A stretch of 64,000 bases of DNA. Source: Cristatella mucedo (Eukaryota > Bryozoa > Phylactolaemata > Cristatellidae). This document shows, in pieces, positions 39,746-51,359 of the stretch. The stretch spans positions 26,001 to 90,000 of the forward strand of contig WPIO01000036.1 of the NCBI GenBank assembly GCA_009760855.2, written 5' to 3'. The position numbers were made by a program, and so were the translations under genes. The notes beneath the pieces were generated by a model, which had not been told where the DNA came from, ran no database searches, and saw only the letters and a program-made list of their open reading frames with translations. Each line of letters opens with the position of its first letter. Position 1 is the stretch's first letter.

Positions 39746-39748
39746 CTC
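39601..39748. repeat. (CT)n microsatellite, compound
   Basis: (CT)n at 39,601-39,664 and 39,694-39,748 around a short GTCT/CCCT section. 39,749-40,350 beyond it would be 3' flank or UTR of the minus-strand receptor gene. I see no polyadenylation signal I would defend. Confidence 0.95.
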
Positions 39749-40350
39749 GGGGAGGGAGGTGCATCTGAATATGTGACAGCATAAGCGACCCATCGTAAGC
39801 CCGACCCACTTCGTTCCATACTTGTGCTGACACAGTGCCGGTGCATTCAGGGTGCTTTCACTGGCAGACTACCGGGGGGGGGTAGGGAGGTACTCCGGCG
39901 GTCGCCTCGGATATCCTTCCCGCGGCGAGTCGAGGTTGAGAGCGACCAAAAACAGCTGCACGCACCGACGTAAATTTTATTTTAGTTGTGCTGTGAGGTA
40001 GCCGCCTTCGGTTCGATTCTGACTTCCCTCGGGTTCATACGCTCTGACGCCCGCGAGAAACGCTCCCATCGATGCGACGCCCTACTCTCAGCACGACGAC
40101 CCGCTGAGAGTGCGTCGATCGAGGAAATCGTGGGTAGCTGCGCCCCAGCTGGTCAGCGACGGCCTTAGCAGCAGAGGTTGTCTCACTTAAGCTGCGCCCT
40201 TTTTATTGCCAGCTAATTTATCGGTTGCTGCTGCTCGGCTCGGTTGCCGGCTTGGCTCGTCGTCCGAATCTAAAAACACCCGGCTCTAGTTTTTACCGGC
40301 GGGCAGACCCGTCATCGTTAAGAAACGACAGGGAATTCCGCCGGCGGGAT

Positions 40351-42665
40351 TCATACGTCGGTTTCTAGGGGCCAGTGCTCCCAGGCGGTGGCAGCGTCGC
40401 CGTCGCCGCCGTGCAATGGGTGGCCGTCGCCGCCGCCATTGCTCTGGTGCTGATGTAGCTCCCTGAGTAGCTTCTCAACCCGGTCGACGTCCCCGCCGGC
40501 GGTGGCCCACGGCGGCAGCAGAGGCGGCTTCGGACCCGCATGGGCAGATGTCTGATCGCGCTCGAACGTCCGGATGTCATCAGCACCCCAGCGTGAGCCC
40601 CACTGCAGGCCGCCCGATGCCGGCGGCGACTCCCAGCGGCCGCTCACCGACGCGTCGGGCAATCCTACTACCGCCGGGGCCACACCGGCGGCTCTCTGCC
40701 ACTGCACGCCGAGGTCGCTCTCTAGCGGGCTGGCGTAAAATGTCAAGGTCGATTCAAGGTCGTGCCAGCCAAAGGCCGTGGTTCGCTCGGTTTCGCTACA
40801 GAAGCCGTCGTCTGCGCTCAGGCCGTTGTGGGGCTGTCCGTCGCCCGTCTGCCACACGGAGTGGCTACGGTCGTCGGTGGTGTCGGCCATGTTTAGGCGA
40901 TTGCTCTCCTGAATGGCCTGCCGGGAGTCCGAGAGGGCGACTGCGCTGAGCCACTTCTCGGAGGCGGCGTCGTCGTCGTCATACGGCCCCCGAGCGGCCG
41001 CTTCGGCAGGGGAACCTCGCCATCCGCCGGATTGGCTCGCAGCCCAAAGAGCAGCAGCAGTGGACTCGCCCGAGGCCGACGCGGCCGCTGGCACCGCCTT
41101 GGTTCGGACGGCCTCCACTGCTCGCCGCAACCGCTCTCTCGAGTATCGCTGCTCGGCGTGCGACGGCAAAGTCTGCAGCGACGACGATGAGGAGGCTTGC
41201 CGGGAGGATGCGTACAATCCGGCGCCGCAGTCCAGCAGCAGCGACGTCAAAGGCGAGGAATAGGCCAGCGGCTGCGGCGGCGGCGCCGCCGATTCACTCG
41301 GCTCCCTCTCCAGAGAGCGGCTGCCGTCGCCCGGTAGCCGCCAGCCACTGACGCCGTCGCCCGGTAGCCGCCAGCTACCGCCGCCGCCACCGCCCTGTAG
41401 CCGCCAGCCACCACCGCCGCCCGCTGCGTCCGACGCTGCAGCTTCGAGGCTGTGCAACGCTCGCTTCGACGGCAGAGACAACGAGCCGGGCCTCTCGAAT
41501 GAGCTCGACCTCTCGACGGAGCCGGACGTGGGCGAGCGGTGCGAATGCCAGCGATCGGCTGCTTCCGGTCGTGATCTCGAGCTGATTGTAGCAGCGGTGC
41601 CGCCCAACTGCATCGCGAGACGGTCCGAACCCGCCGCCTGATGCCGACTGCCGGCGGCGGCGCTTCTCTCGCGGTAGTCGCGGTCGAGAGTCGACGGCCA
41701 GCTAAGCAGGTCAAGGGGCTCCGCCGAGCCGCCGCCTCCGTTTGTGTCGTCCACGACTGCGCTCAGCCGCTCCTTCGCTGCGCCGCCGCCATTTTGGCGA
41801 TCCTGATGAGGTGGCGTCGAGAAAGTCACCTCTTTGCCAGGCTTCGCGGTAAAGAGGTGGTGAGGTATGAAACTATCCTGGAGGCTCACCCTACCGAGCA
41901 GTGAGACGTCGGAGATGTCGACGAGCGCGGCGGTGGCGGCGCCATACGCCGCCCGCCGAGGCAGTCGCCGACTGTCGATCCGATTCCGAGCGGCGCCTTC
42001 GCTGGCGGTTCGTACGGTCGCCAAACCGCTGGCCGAGAATGGGCAGCAGCCGGCGTCTGGGCTGCTCCGATCGTCCGACCTTTCGGCACAGTTCACGTTA
42101 CCTCCGCTGTTGCTGCTCCTCCGGGCACCGCCGGACGCCTCGGAGCTTGACGCTCGCTCGACCCTGCTGCTGCTGCAGCCGCCACTGCTGGCCGCTAGGC
42201 CACCGGCTACGGCTGGACTGTCGTCGTAACTGCCTCGCCAGCGTGGCGCCGAGCTGCGGCCAGCCCAGATCGCGGCGGCCGAAGCAGCGCCGCTGCTATC
42301 TCCGGCGTAGCTCGAGTCAATAGTGAGCCGATCGCCGCCGCCGAGCGCGTAGGCTCGGTCAGGCGACGCCCAGCGGCGGCCGGCTTCCGTCATGCTTCCG
42401 CCGCCGCCAGTATCCCAAGCATTGCCTCCACGGACGTCGCGATCTCTGGCATCTCGTGCCCGATGCCCGGCGGTCCTCCGCCGCCGCCTCCAGTAGTCGC
42501 TGTAGAAGCCGAGGTCGGAGGCACCTACGAAGCAACGGTCGGCCGCTCGAGATCTGCCTCGGCGCCTGACGTGACGGGATAGCATCGGAGGAGGGAAGCC
42601 TCGAAGTAGCGCTTCTCGGAGAGCAACGCGCTCGCTCGAGCGTTTTATCGGTGACCAGCTCGACT
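40351..42665 (-). CDS. Last exon of a transmembrane receptor: long low-complexity cytoplasmic tail with PDZ ligand
   Basis: A 2,315-bp exon, 770 residues plus stop. A CAG acceptor at 42,666 fits phase 1 and joins in phase to the 44,330-44,462 exon. The first ATG in the frame (42,585) is not needed as a start. The sequence is rich in Ser, Gly, Ala, Arg and Asp and is probably disordered. Three WRLPGDG/WRLQG repeats lie at about 41,329-41,409. Other short conserved-looking patches are SDLGFYSDYW, DVSLLGRVSLQDSFIPHHLF and DDGFCSETERTTAFGWHDLE. It ends -ETDV, a class I PDZ-binding motif. The exon is strikingly GC-rich. I do not recognise the receptor family. Joining it to the FN3 and TM exons at 55.8-49.8 kb is inference from strand, order and phase. 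Confidence 0.7.
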
Positions 42666-42728
42666 CTGTCTAAATGGGCACCGTCGATAGTACTCGCAGA
42701 AGGCAGCTTATAGCTGCTCACCCGTGGA

Positions 42729-43189
42729 GGGAGGGAGCTACCGTAGCCGAGCTCTCAAGGGGTGCCGCCCCCAACTATTCCTGAGTGGTTGGGCGGGTCG
42801 CCTTCACCAAGCAAAAGCTTCAGGACTCTCGGCCATCGTAGGCATCCGCCGAATTTTGATGGAGAGCTTAGCCGGCGCGAGTCGCACCTACCGAGCTCCA
42901 CTTCCGCGTTGGTTCGGTCTGGGAGTAGGGAGTGAAGGGCTAAAACAGGCTTCGTCCCAGGTTCGTCCGACTACGTAGCTACCCAACAGTTTGCATTCAA
43001 AGCCAGGCGAGCGACCACGACTGATGACATCGGGTGTCGACATGCGCAGCAAGTCGCCCACGGATTCTAACCATCTATATTGAACTATCTTAGGGCGCTG
43101 CGTTGAATCTTTCGTCGTCCCTATTATTCTCATTATTATTATCATAACCTGGTCGTTCCGAGGAGATCTAGTCTGGCGGGACCCCTGTG
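42729..43189. other. Unassigned intron sequence next to the tail exon
   Basis: GC-rich at first, becoming ordinary. It contains no recognised repeat. It would be intron of the receptor gene. Confidence 0.4.
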
Positions 43190-43330
43190 CCGCCGATGTT
43201 TAGCTCCGGAGTAAGGATGCTCGCCTTTAACGACCAAGGTCGTGGACTCAAGCCCTGTGGCATATATGAAGCGCTTAGATACAGATATTTTAAGTTCTCT
43301 TCGGGGTGCTATACCAATGAATCATATTCT
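43190..43330 (+). mobile_element. SINE-1 copy
   Basis: The GTCGTGGACTCAAGCCCTG B-box region is followed by GCATATATGAAGCGCTTAGA and a TTCTCTTCGGGGTGCTATAC tail. The A-box end is decayed. Confidence 0.7.
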
Positions 43331-43558
43331 GTGTTTCAAGCTATTCTTACAAGAAGCAGCGTTAACGCCGGTAGTTCGATGCCTCGCTCGATGCCTGCTG
43401 CGAAAAATCGCTCGATGCAAATGTATTGGACACAATATGGGCACCGCGATAGCATAAGCAATAGCAGAAAGGTCAGATTATTGGCAAATTTCGGTGAATT
43501 CTGGGTTGCTGAGCTCGATGAGTCCATTTTCGACCGTCCTATTAGGTCGAATCGGAGC

Positions 43559-43790
43559 CAGGATTTTCAGCGGGAGGGGGGAGGGAAGACTTGCAGGATT
43601 TTCAGCGGGGGGGGGGGAGGGGGGCAGGGAAGACTTGCAGGATTTTCAGCGGGGGGGGGAGGGAAGACTTGCAGGATTTTCAGCAGGGGGGGATGGAAGA
43701 CTTGCAGGATTTTCAGCAGGGGGAGGGAAGACTTGCAGAATTTTCAGCGGGGGGGGGGGGGAGGGAAGACTTGCAGGATTTTCGTGTAAG
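43559..43790 (+). repeat. G-rich minisatellite
   Basis: Six units of roughly 35-45 bp, each with GAAGACTTGCAGGATTTTCA followed by a G-run of variable length (up to about 13). Length changes occur almost only in the G-run. All three plus frames are open through it, which is an artefact of the repeat. Confidence 0.95.
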
Positions 43791-43989
43791 GGTCAAAGAG
43801 CCGCAATTAATATACAACATAACGCAATATACATTAATGTAGTATATAACGAAAATTCTTGAATATTCGTCACGCACTCGGCGGTTTCTCGTCGATTGGA
43901 AGTAGGATATACCTTCGTCGTTGGTGACGGTCGGGGCGGAGGTAGGTGGTGCGGCCCAGATCACGGCGCCCGCTTTAGGGGGCTGGGGT

Positions 43990-44160
43990 ATATATATAAT
44001 TGTATATATAATTCATTTGCATAGCGCCCCATGAGAACCTTATCTCTATTCAGGTGCTTCACATATTCCTCGGGGCTCGAGCCCAAGACCTCAGCCGGAC
44101 CTTGGGGTTGGGGCGAGCACCTTAACCGCTGGACCAATCCAACTGGCTAACTACAGCAGT
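43990..44160 (-). mobile_element. SINE-1, well preserved, (TA)n tail
   Basis: Reverse copy: TATATAATTCATTTGCATAG, then GGGGCTCGAGCCCAAGACCT, then CCTTAACCGCTGGACCAAT. It lies 170 bp from the cytoplasmic exon that follows. Confidence 0.85.
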
Positions 44161-44329
44161 GCCTTGGCTGTCAACGGTAGCTAAATGCTTTGCGAAGTAG
44201 CACGTGGATAGCTTATAGCGTGCACCTTTTGAGAACCGAGAATCGGCAGTTATTCGCTGTTTCTGCCAGATTCATATTCTTCCGAAAATTGATCTGATCC
44301 AATTTGGTCTTTGTATGTCTATGCTTTAC

Positions 44330-44462
44330 CTGACTCGGCCTCTGGCGTGTGACCAAGCGCTGATGAAGCCGTCGGGCATTCGCCGCTCGCTGTCGTCAGG
44401 AATACGCCGCTCTCGTTTGCCGACGGCGATTTGAGCTCGCCATATAGTTCGTCCGGACGCAG
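44330..44462 (-). CDS. Cytoplasmic exon of the FN3 receptor gene
   Basis: 133-bp frame between a CAG acceptor (CCGAAACAG) and a GTAAAG donor, read from phase 0 to phase 1. It encodes about 44 residues beginning LRPDELYGELKSP and ending HTPEAESG. Other frames have poorer flanks. The donor phase matches the acceptor of the 40,351-42,665 exon exactly. It does not join in phase to the TM exon (phase 1 donor), so at least one exon between 44.5 and 49.8 kb is missing from this reconstruction. Confidence 0.5.
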
Positions 44463-44704
44463 CTGTTTCGGTAAGTGAGCACTGCAAATTGGCACAAGAA
44501 GTTAGCTTGTAGGCTCAGACGCTGTAGTGCAACCAGAGCAACGCACTGACGACGCTATATACTTTGCTGCCGAAGGGTCAGTAAGTCAAGGCCGTCTTTT
44601 CGAGCGAGCGACAGCCCCGGAAGTGACCGCTTCTGAATGGAGTTTGAAATTAGTAAAAAAACACATCCCTTTATGGTAAAGCAATTGAACTTTTATTTAT
44701 CTCA

Positions 44705-44960
44705 TGATAGTTATAAGCAGCTGCCCCACTAGGCATTATACCACCCGCTTTCGAAATCTAACTGTTTACCTATACCTCGTACAATCCTCCAATCCTTTGG
44801 AGACCGTGTCTTTATTTCGTATGCTCCCAAAGCCTGGAACTCACTCCCGACTTGCGTCACGACATCCCCTGACTTGACTACATTTAAAAAGAACTTGACA
44901 CCTACCGAAGGTATCCGAGGGCGCCATGCAAATTTATTATCATAATTATTATTATATTTA
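44705..44960 (+). mobile_element. LINE fragment
   Basis: Encodes the RT end (FGDRVFISYAPKAWNSLP-like), then skips most of the 3' UTR by deletion, ending in GGGCGCCATGCAAATTTATT with ATT repeats. Confidence 0.75.
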
Positions 44961-45834
44961 GCATGCAACAACGACCACGCACCATGCTTAGGTAAGCAGG
45001 ATTTATTTAGCAAGCATGTAGACAGTCACGTACTCGTGCACAACCCACAATCCTTAGCATCGGGTCCTCTCGCCATTCCTTGCACTACATTGAAATCTTT
45101 TTGGTAATGGAGCCTTCAGATAGTCAGCACCTGAAGTCTGGAGCTCGCCCCAGTCTACGGTCGAGTCTAAATACGCTGATCTTAAATCGTTGGAAGTCTT
45201 GAATAAAGACGCATCCGTTCCAGTCAGCTTTCTCATTGTCCCAATGAACTTATCTTCTTTTGTTCCTGTTTATTTTTGTGCTCACATGTGCGCGATTCAC
45301 TGCATATTACTTTTCCAAAGGTCTTACTAACCGGTCGCCACGCGGGTCTTCATTTTTGCTCTACTAGAATGGTCTATAGCGGTACGTGCGGCTAAATACT
45401 GGGGCAAGCAAGCTTTTCTGCTCTTGGCCGGTGCTTGCGTGTGCGTCATCGAGTATGACATCGGTGACAGAGCGTTTGTCGTGTCCCATCCTTGCTGCCA
45501 ATTAGCACAGCGAGACACCGACAGAGATGCAGCATAACATGTACACAATCTCTCTGCCTCCCGCCCTCAATCTCGCCTCTCCCTCCTCTCCTCTCTGTCT
45601 TGCATACTAAAATCGCATCCGGTATAAGTGGACTCATTCAAACTGAAGATGACTCAATTGATTTCAATGCGTCAAACCTCTCGTGGCGTTCAAGCACTCG
45701 GCGAGAAAGAGTGGTATCACTGAGAATCAGCAGCCACGTCATCTTTATTGTCCTAGTCATCATGTGGCTTCGCGACCGATTTCCCGTCTCTACTGTCTGT
45801 AAGAAATAGCCCAGCAGTCGCTGGCATACGGTTA

Positions 45835-46125
45835 TCTGACGCCATATCCTCTGACTTCACGAAATTTAAAAAGAAGCTAAAAAACGCACCTAATTATCAC
45901 AGCATTTAATGGGTCATCGTGATTTGTCCATTTTGTGCTTAAATTTAAAGAAGTGCATGCTGCCGCTAACCATATTTGCATGTTGACCATGCTCATGTCA
46001 CCTCTAACCATGTTATGCTTGACATAGTGCACGCTATCGCTAAAAATGTTATAATGCTTCCTTTACAGCATATCTAGTGTGCCTAGAAAGTGAGTATGCA
46101 AATGCATTTTTATTTTTATTACTAT
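45835..46125 (+). mobile_element. LINE 3' region, diverged
   Basis: Contains CTGACTTCACGAAATTTAAA, the TTAATGGGTCATCGTGATTT block and a worn GTGCCTAGAAAGTGAGTATG terminus. 44,961-45,834 before it shows no supported feature. Confidence 0.65.
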
Positions 46126-46548
46126 CTAAATGTGCTAAGGAAAGAATGACGTTGGTAAGATTTTACTTCACTGGACTACGAAAGGCTTGCTGCTGCAGCA
46201 TCTCCATGTCGTTAGAACACACAAGCGTACGCTCAAACGTGTGGCTAAGGATTTGCACTATCTTGAAGCATATTTTCCGAGTACAGCCAGCAAAATATAC
46301 TTTGAGGAATATTCTCTGCCGGTGCAAGGTGTTAATTAGGCTTTACCTATCATGCAATTATGGAACTATAAGTCGCATTATGGGGGCTGAGTCGGTGGAT
46401 AAGGATTAATGACCGCTATTTGAGAGAAAACGAATTCGATTCCAGGTCTGGCTTACTATGCTTTCTCATTCTCTTTTTTTAGCCTTTGACCTTATGGCTT
46501 TGTACACAACAAGACACATCGAAAAAATTATGATCTTGCATAAACCCA

Positions 46549-46712
46549 CGGTGAAATACCGACAGCTCCTTGGTGAAATCCCAAGAGCAGCACTCTTAAA
46601 TCCCCTCTGTGTGCCTCGGTGATATTCCGAGTGCACTTCGGTGAAATTTCGAAGGCATTACCGTGGTGAAATCCTGACTGACTGCACCTCAGTGAAATTC
46701 AGAGAGCAGCCG
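46549..46712. repeat. Degenerate tandem repeat
   Basis: Four to five units of about 30-40 bp, each with a GGTGAAAT(T/C)CC-like core followed by an AGCA or GCAC tail. 46,126-46,548 before it holds nothing recognised. Confidence 0.6.
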
Positions 46713-46924
46713 AATACTGTAGACCACAATGAGAACCAATGTATACGATTCCTGTGGAAGTGTTACAATTTATTCTAGCCAAATATTTATACTTACTCCT
46801 GCGGCTTGGAGTTTTATCTAGAGTCTTGTCATCTCTGCTCCTTACTTCAATCTTATCATTCAATACTTTAAATCACACTCTTTTTCATGCAATCGGCTCA
46901 CGTGCACACCTTTAGGACCATGAG

Positions 46925-46990
46925 GAGGAGATAAGGAGGTGATAATAAGGATAAGATAAGATAAGATAAGGAGATAAGGAGGTGAGTAAG
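46925..46990. repeat. GATAAG tandem repeat
   Basis: Repeated GATAAGGAGGTGA and GATAA units, directly upstream of a SINE-2 head. Confidence 0.8.
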
Positions 46991-47130
46991 GTGCTCACTC
47001 TTCACTGTCGAAGTTGTGGACTCGAAAACTGCAGTTAGCGATCATTTCACGTCCACTGCAAGTGTTGGTGATAGCCTTTAAGGCATTTCTGCCGCTAAAT
47101 AAGTGGGGCTGTCAAATCAACTAATATGTT
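46978..47130 (+). mobile_element. SINE-2 copy
   Basis: The GAGTAAGGTGCTCACTCTTC head, a degraded B box (GTTGTGGACTCGAAAACTGC) and the GTGATAGCCTTTAAGGCATT body. 47,131-48,799 beyond it holds only a poly-G run near 47,570 and TGCTGCA-rich sequence near 47,965-48,070. Confidence 0.7.
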
Positions 47131-48799
47131 TTTTGACGTCTTGAACTGAGGCACAAACCCAAGGAGACCGATATGCCAGACGGGAATACCTCCTTTGTGG
47201 CTGGAAGGCGCCCAATAAAAGTCATTCGGGCGCCAATCGTGCCGCGCACTTCCAGTGATTTGACTAAGAGTCAGGTATTTTTTGAACTTTTTATAAACTA
47301 CTAAATGGAATGAATGTTAAAGCTCAGTCCAAGGCATGTGTGCTGTATGCACCCGTTATTAGCATTATGCTATACAAATGAATTATATATGGCGTACGTT
47401 TGCACCAAGTAGTACGCTACGCTAGTTATGTCAAGTGCAATAGGTTAATCAAGTATGCTAATGCCGTCCTACATGAGCTACACTCTAATTAATGTTTAAC
47501 CAAGCCACTTTAATTTGAGAGAACTCGTAAGAAGCTTCTCATTCTATCGTTCCGGCTACTTTTTTTGGGCGGGGGGGGGGGGGGCACTGCGGTATTTAAT
47601 GCCCGCAGCGAGCCCCTTTGCAAACGAGTCCAGCAGCACGCTGCTGCCAAGACTCTGGACAGCTAGGTTGAGGCCTGTTAACCTTGTGCTCCAGGCTATT
47701 GTTTGGAAAGTGCTGCTTCGAGTCACGTGGCCTGCGATGGGCCACGCGACTCTACTTTCCTTAAGCATACGCGCGAGCTAGAAACGCTTACCTCATCCTT
47801 TCTTGAAATGTGGGACGAGCCGTCCTTGCACTAATCATTCTTCCTACAATTGCGAAGCGGATCTGTTCGGATATCCGATATAAAGAAGCTTGGAATACGC
47901 GTTTCTCCAGACGCAAGCTACGGTCCTGGCAAATGACCCGGAGCAGCAAAGTTCGCTTCCTATTGCTATCTGCTGCAGCGAAGGGTAGCTGTTTGCTGCT
48001 CTCTGCTGCAACTCGAGGTCGATTATTCTCTGCTGTAGCTCATTGCCTCGTTTTCTTATCTGCTGCAATGTGGTGTGCGATTGGCCGTCGGACGGTATTA
48101 TCAGCTACACCTGGCACGTGACTCAAGTGCCACTTCTTTCGGGTACTTCGCGGCACTAGCCAGACTGTGTCAAGTGGCTACTGTCAGCAGGGGGGGGGGA
48201 GGTGTGTAAATGTAGGCCACAGCCGACAGTCATCTACAGCTATTTTCGCACAACACGTTCAGAAGTCTTCTAGAGGGCTTAGGTTTTGGTGCACTTCTAT
48301 CCAAATATGCATGCGTCCCTTGGCAAGATGATAACAATTGCGTATGTGCCATTTAGCATCGTTTCTCGAATCAACTGCTAGTATCTTATTGCAACAGCAT
48401 GCAAACTTATAACTTGAACTCTCGCGGCTCTTGCATAGACTTATCTTTCTATCTGCGGATCGCAAGGGACTCTTGAGTAGATAAATATATAACTTTTGTA
48501 TTATAATCTCGCTAAATAGCAAGATACGCACAAGAAGAAAATTTCCGAGAACCACAGACAGCATCAGGATAAAAAAGAGAAAGTTGGATGAGTTGGCAAT
48601 GCGAAGGTTTGACCGCGAAAATAGCTTTAGATGAGGAACACGACCCAAATTAGGCCTGGTTAGACTAGAGTAGGATAGCCAGACTAGCCCACGCATTTGA
48701 GATATCGAGACTACTGCAATTCATTATATTCAGGAAACCTGGCTTGTGAGATTTATTGCCTAAAAATGGAGCAAAACTTAGCGGGTTATCGGGTTCTGT

Positions 48800-49440
48800 C
48801 GTCAATTGTGTAGCTGTTACATGATCCACCACTTCTGCATGAGCTTCACTGGCTACCTATCAACCATCGAATCTATTTCAAGATCCTCGATCTGACTTAA
48901 AGAACCCTTCACTCTTTAGTAACAGCCTTGACCTATCCGACCTACTTGTTTCCTGAGTTCGGTTTCGCAATATCAGCTCCTTGGCTGACAGTCGTCTGGC
49001 CTTTCCTCGAACTAAATTGATAGACTTTGATGATCGCGACTTCAGTGTGTCTGCACGGAGAGTCTGGAACTCAATTTCAGCATCCGTTACAGCCTACAAA
49101 ATGACTTTGCGTCACTAAAGTCTCAGCTAAAGACTCATCCGCTCAGCATTTCGTGGCCCCACTTAACTTGTGTTTTTTTTGTTCTCGTGTGCTTTTCGTG
49201 CTCATCTGTGTATAATTACGTTTATGTTATTAACGAGGGATCCTGCTAGCAGAAGCACCAAATATCTGCTTATGTGCTTTTATATGCTTTATCAAGCATG
49301 ATATTTGTGCATTTTCGCATGCATCAATGGATACCTTGCTTGTAATTAACTTTTGACTATTGCTTATCTTACAGCGAAGTTAACAGCCCCTGGATGGACA
49401 TTTGGTTCAATAAAGGCGGTAAACAAAATTATTAGTAGCA
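48800..49440 (+). mobile_element. Second CR1-like LINE lineage, fragment
   Basis: Encodes an LHWLPINHRIYFKIL-type segment with stops and an ending like RRVWNSISA. It has a different 3' region from the main family (TTAACGAGGGATCCTGCTAG) and ends AATAAAGGCGGTAAACAAAA. Confidence 0.65.
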
Positions 49441-49802
49441 ATCCTACAAAATTGAGTTAAATCCGCCCATGAGTAAATCCATGTCTCTTGCTACACAAAA
49501 TAATATCAGCTATATGTGAAATGCCTCCTAATTCCGTAGGTGCTAACTCACCTTGTCATAACGATAAAGACCTTATCGGAAATAACCAATGGCCTTGAAA
49601 GCGGTCAAAAATAGAGTCTGCACTCTCAAACCACAGTAAAACCTTCTACTTCAACGAAGATCACAGTGAGCTAGCTCTACCTTCCGTATTGAAGCTTGGA
49701 CAAGATTGCGTACTGCTAAATAGTTGGCTCTTTCTTAGTGTCTCTGGACAATTAGAGACCAGTTTCCTGGCGCCCGTCACGAAGTTGGAGAGCAGGTGGT
49801 AC

Positions 49803-50003
49803 CTGTTCTGTCTTGGCGAGCAGCTTTTCTGCTGATCAGTAGCCGTGCGATCTGCACGCTCGCGAGGATGAGCAGGCCACACAGGGCGCTGACCGCCACG
49901 CTAACGCCGACGATCAATCCGGTAGACTGAGCAGCATCTACGCGAATAGTTTGAGAAGTCACTGTTGCGCCTGATGTTGACTCACCAATGAATGCAGGGC
50001 GAT
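49803..50003 (-). CDS. Transmembrane exon of the FN3 receptor gene
   Basis: 201-bp exon, phase 1 to phase 1, with acceptor TTTCATTAG at 50,004 and donor GTACCA at 49,802. It encodes a short Ser/Thr-rich stalk, then one strongly hydrophobic helix (GLIVGVSVAVSALCGLLILA) and a basic stop-transfer stretch (RLLISRKAARQDR). This is the layout of a type I single-pass membrane protein. The phase matches the FN3 exon donor at 55,461, which supports a direct join across a 5.5-kb intron. The donor is not strong. Confidence 0.7.
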
Positions 50004-50929
50004 CTAATGAAACATCTTAGGATTAGCGATCACTTCACTAAGATCACAAGGAACACATTCGAGATCTAGACAATATGTATAGTGAACAACATTGGCTTCA
50101 AGCGAGTAGCATACAGCTTCTAGAGCTACGTTAGTTGAATTGTTTAGATTGTTTTCATTTAGACCAGTGTTTCTTCTTAATCTTTCTTGAGTCACGCACC
50201 CTTTAAAAATCTGATGAAATCGATGGACCGCAGGAAAGAAATCGCGGAGCGCACACATAATCCTGACAACGGACATGCTTTACTTATCGAAGCAAATTAT
50301 TTGCATCAAAGTAACAAGTAAACTAGATGAGTGAATTAATAAAGTAAAAAGTAAATTAAGCTATCTTGAGAAACTATTAGAAACTGTTATCTTTTCCACT
50401 CTTTTTCATGCTATTATTAATAATCACACCAAGCAAAAAATTAATTAAACTCATCATACCCACATTAAATGAAAAGAAACTTGAATTCTGATTAAAAAAA
50501 AGGTTAAGCTCCTTCAATGCAATGGTGGTTGTTTTTGTCAGAAATAAGAAGATGAAAATGTTAAATGATCTCAGACTAGGCAACACGCATGCCATCTTCG
50601 ACGTTCAGTCGATTTTGACTTTTAGCTTTGTTAGAAACAAGTACTGGAAATCCTGACTCACAATCGTAAATGCTGGCAAACAGAATCAGCGAAAACATTG
50701 CACACTTTATCAGAGGAGGGAAGGCTTATTTCAATGCACGCCATAATTCTCAAAGGCTCTTTGAGGCTAATTTATTTTATTCTTACTCAGATCGATGAGG
50801 TCATCTTTATAAATACCTACACCGCTCATCTGGTTTTAGAGATTGTCATCCATAGAGTTGCATTGCTTCGGGTATATACCTTCTTAGGAACGCAGACTGA
50901 GGTACAGTTTCTCTGCTTGTTTTGCTTAT

Positions 50930-51350
50930 CTTCCGGCTACTTTTGATACCATTGATAACCAGGTCCTTCTCGAGCATCTCGCATCTCGCCTGGGATCGCT
51001 GGTACTGCACCGCAATAGTTCAGGTCCTATCTTCAGGTCCTAGACTCCAGAGCACGGATGTGAACAGACAAAGATCATCCGACGAACCACTGAAGTACGG
51101 TGCACCTCAGAGATCTGTGCGCTATCGGATTCTTTTCACAGTTTATGCTCTTCCACTTGTCAATGTAATCACCGAGGGCAATCTAGGTTTTCACTTCAAT
51201 GCCGATAAAACTCGGTTGTAACTTTGATGTGATCCCTCCCAGCCCTCCACCACGTCGAATTCTCTTAACCCCCTCGTTGACATCCGAACGTGGATAGCAG
51301 CAAACTTGTTTCGCATTGAATGACGATAAAACCAACTTACTAGGTTATGA
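50930..51350 (+). mobile_element. LINE reverse-transcriptase core fragment
   Basis: The plus strand encodes a decayed RT palm: ATFDTIDNQVLLEHLASRLG, then a YGAPQRSV segment (usual GAPQGSV) and, near 51,190, HFNADKTRL in the place of the YADD box. Frames are broken. This is the only part of the window where the catalytic RT region of a LINE survives. It is in the TM/FN3 intron. Confidence 0.75.
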
Positions 51351-51359
51351 GAAGACCGA

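Noticed and set aside
40548-42323. Several plus-strand Arg/Ala-rich frames opposite the receptor tail
   Set aside because: Antisense shadows of a GC-rich exon with few stops in any frame.
43187-43862. A 200-codon frame with repeated TCRIFSGGG-like units
   Set aside because: The minisatellite unit lacks stops in all plus frames. No start, splice context or domain supports a gene.
45054-45236. Minus-strand frame encoding TDASLFKTSNDLRSAYLDS-like sequence, a candidate missing receptor exon
   Set aside because: It looks protein-like, and one acceptor (TATTTAG) would fit phase 1, but no donor gives the phase needed to join the 44,330-44,462 exon.
48259-48696. 145-codon minus-strand frame with a hydrophobic stretch
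   Set aside because: AT-rich DNA with no recognisable domain and no splice context; hydrophobicity follows from base composition.
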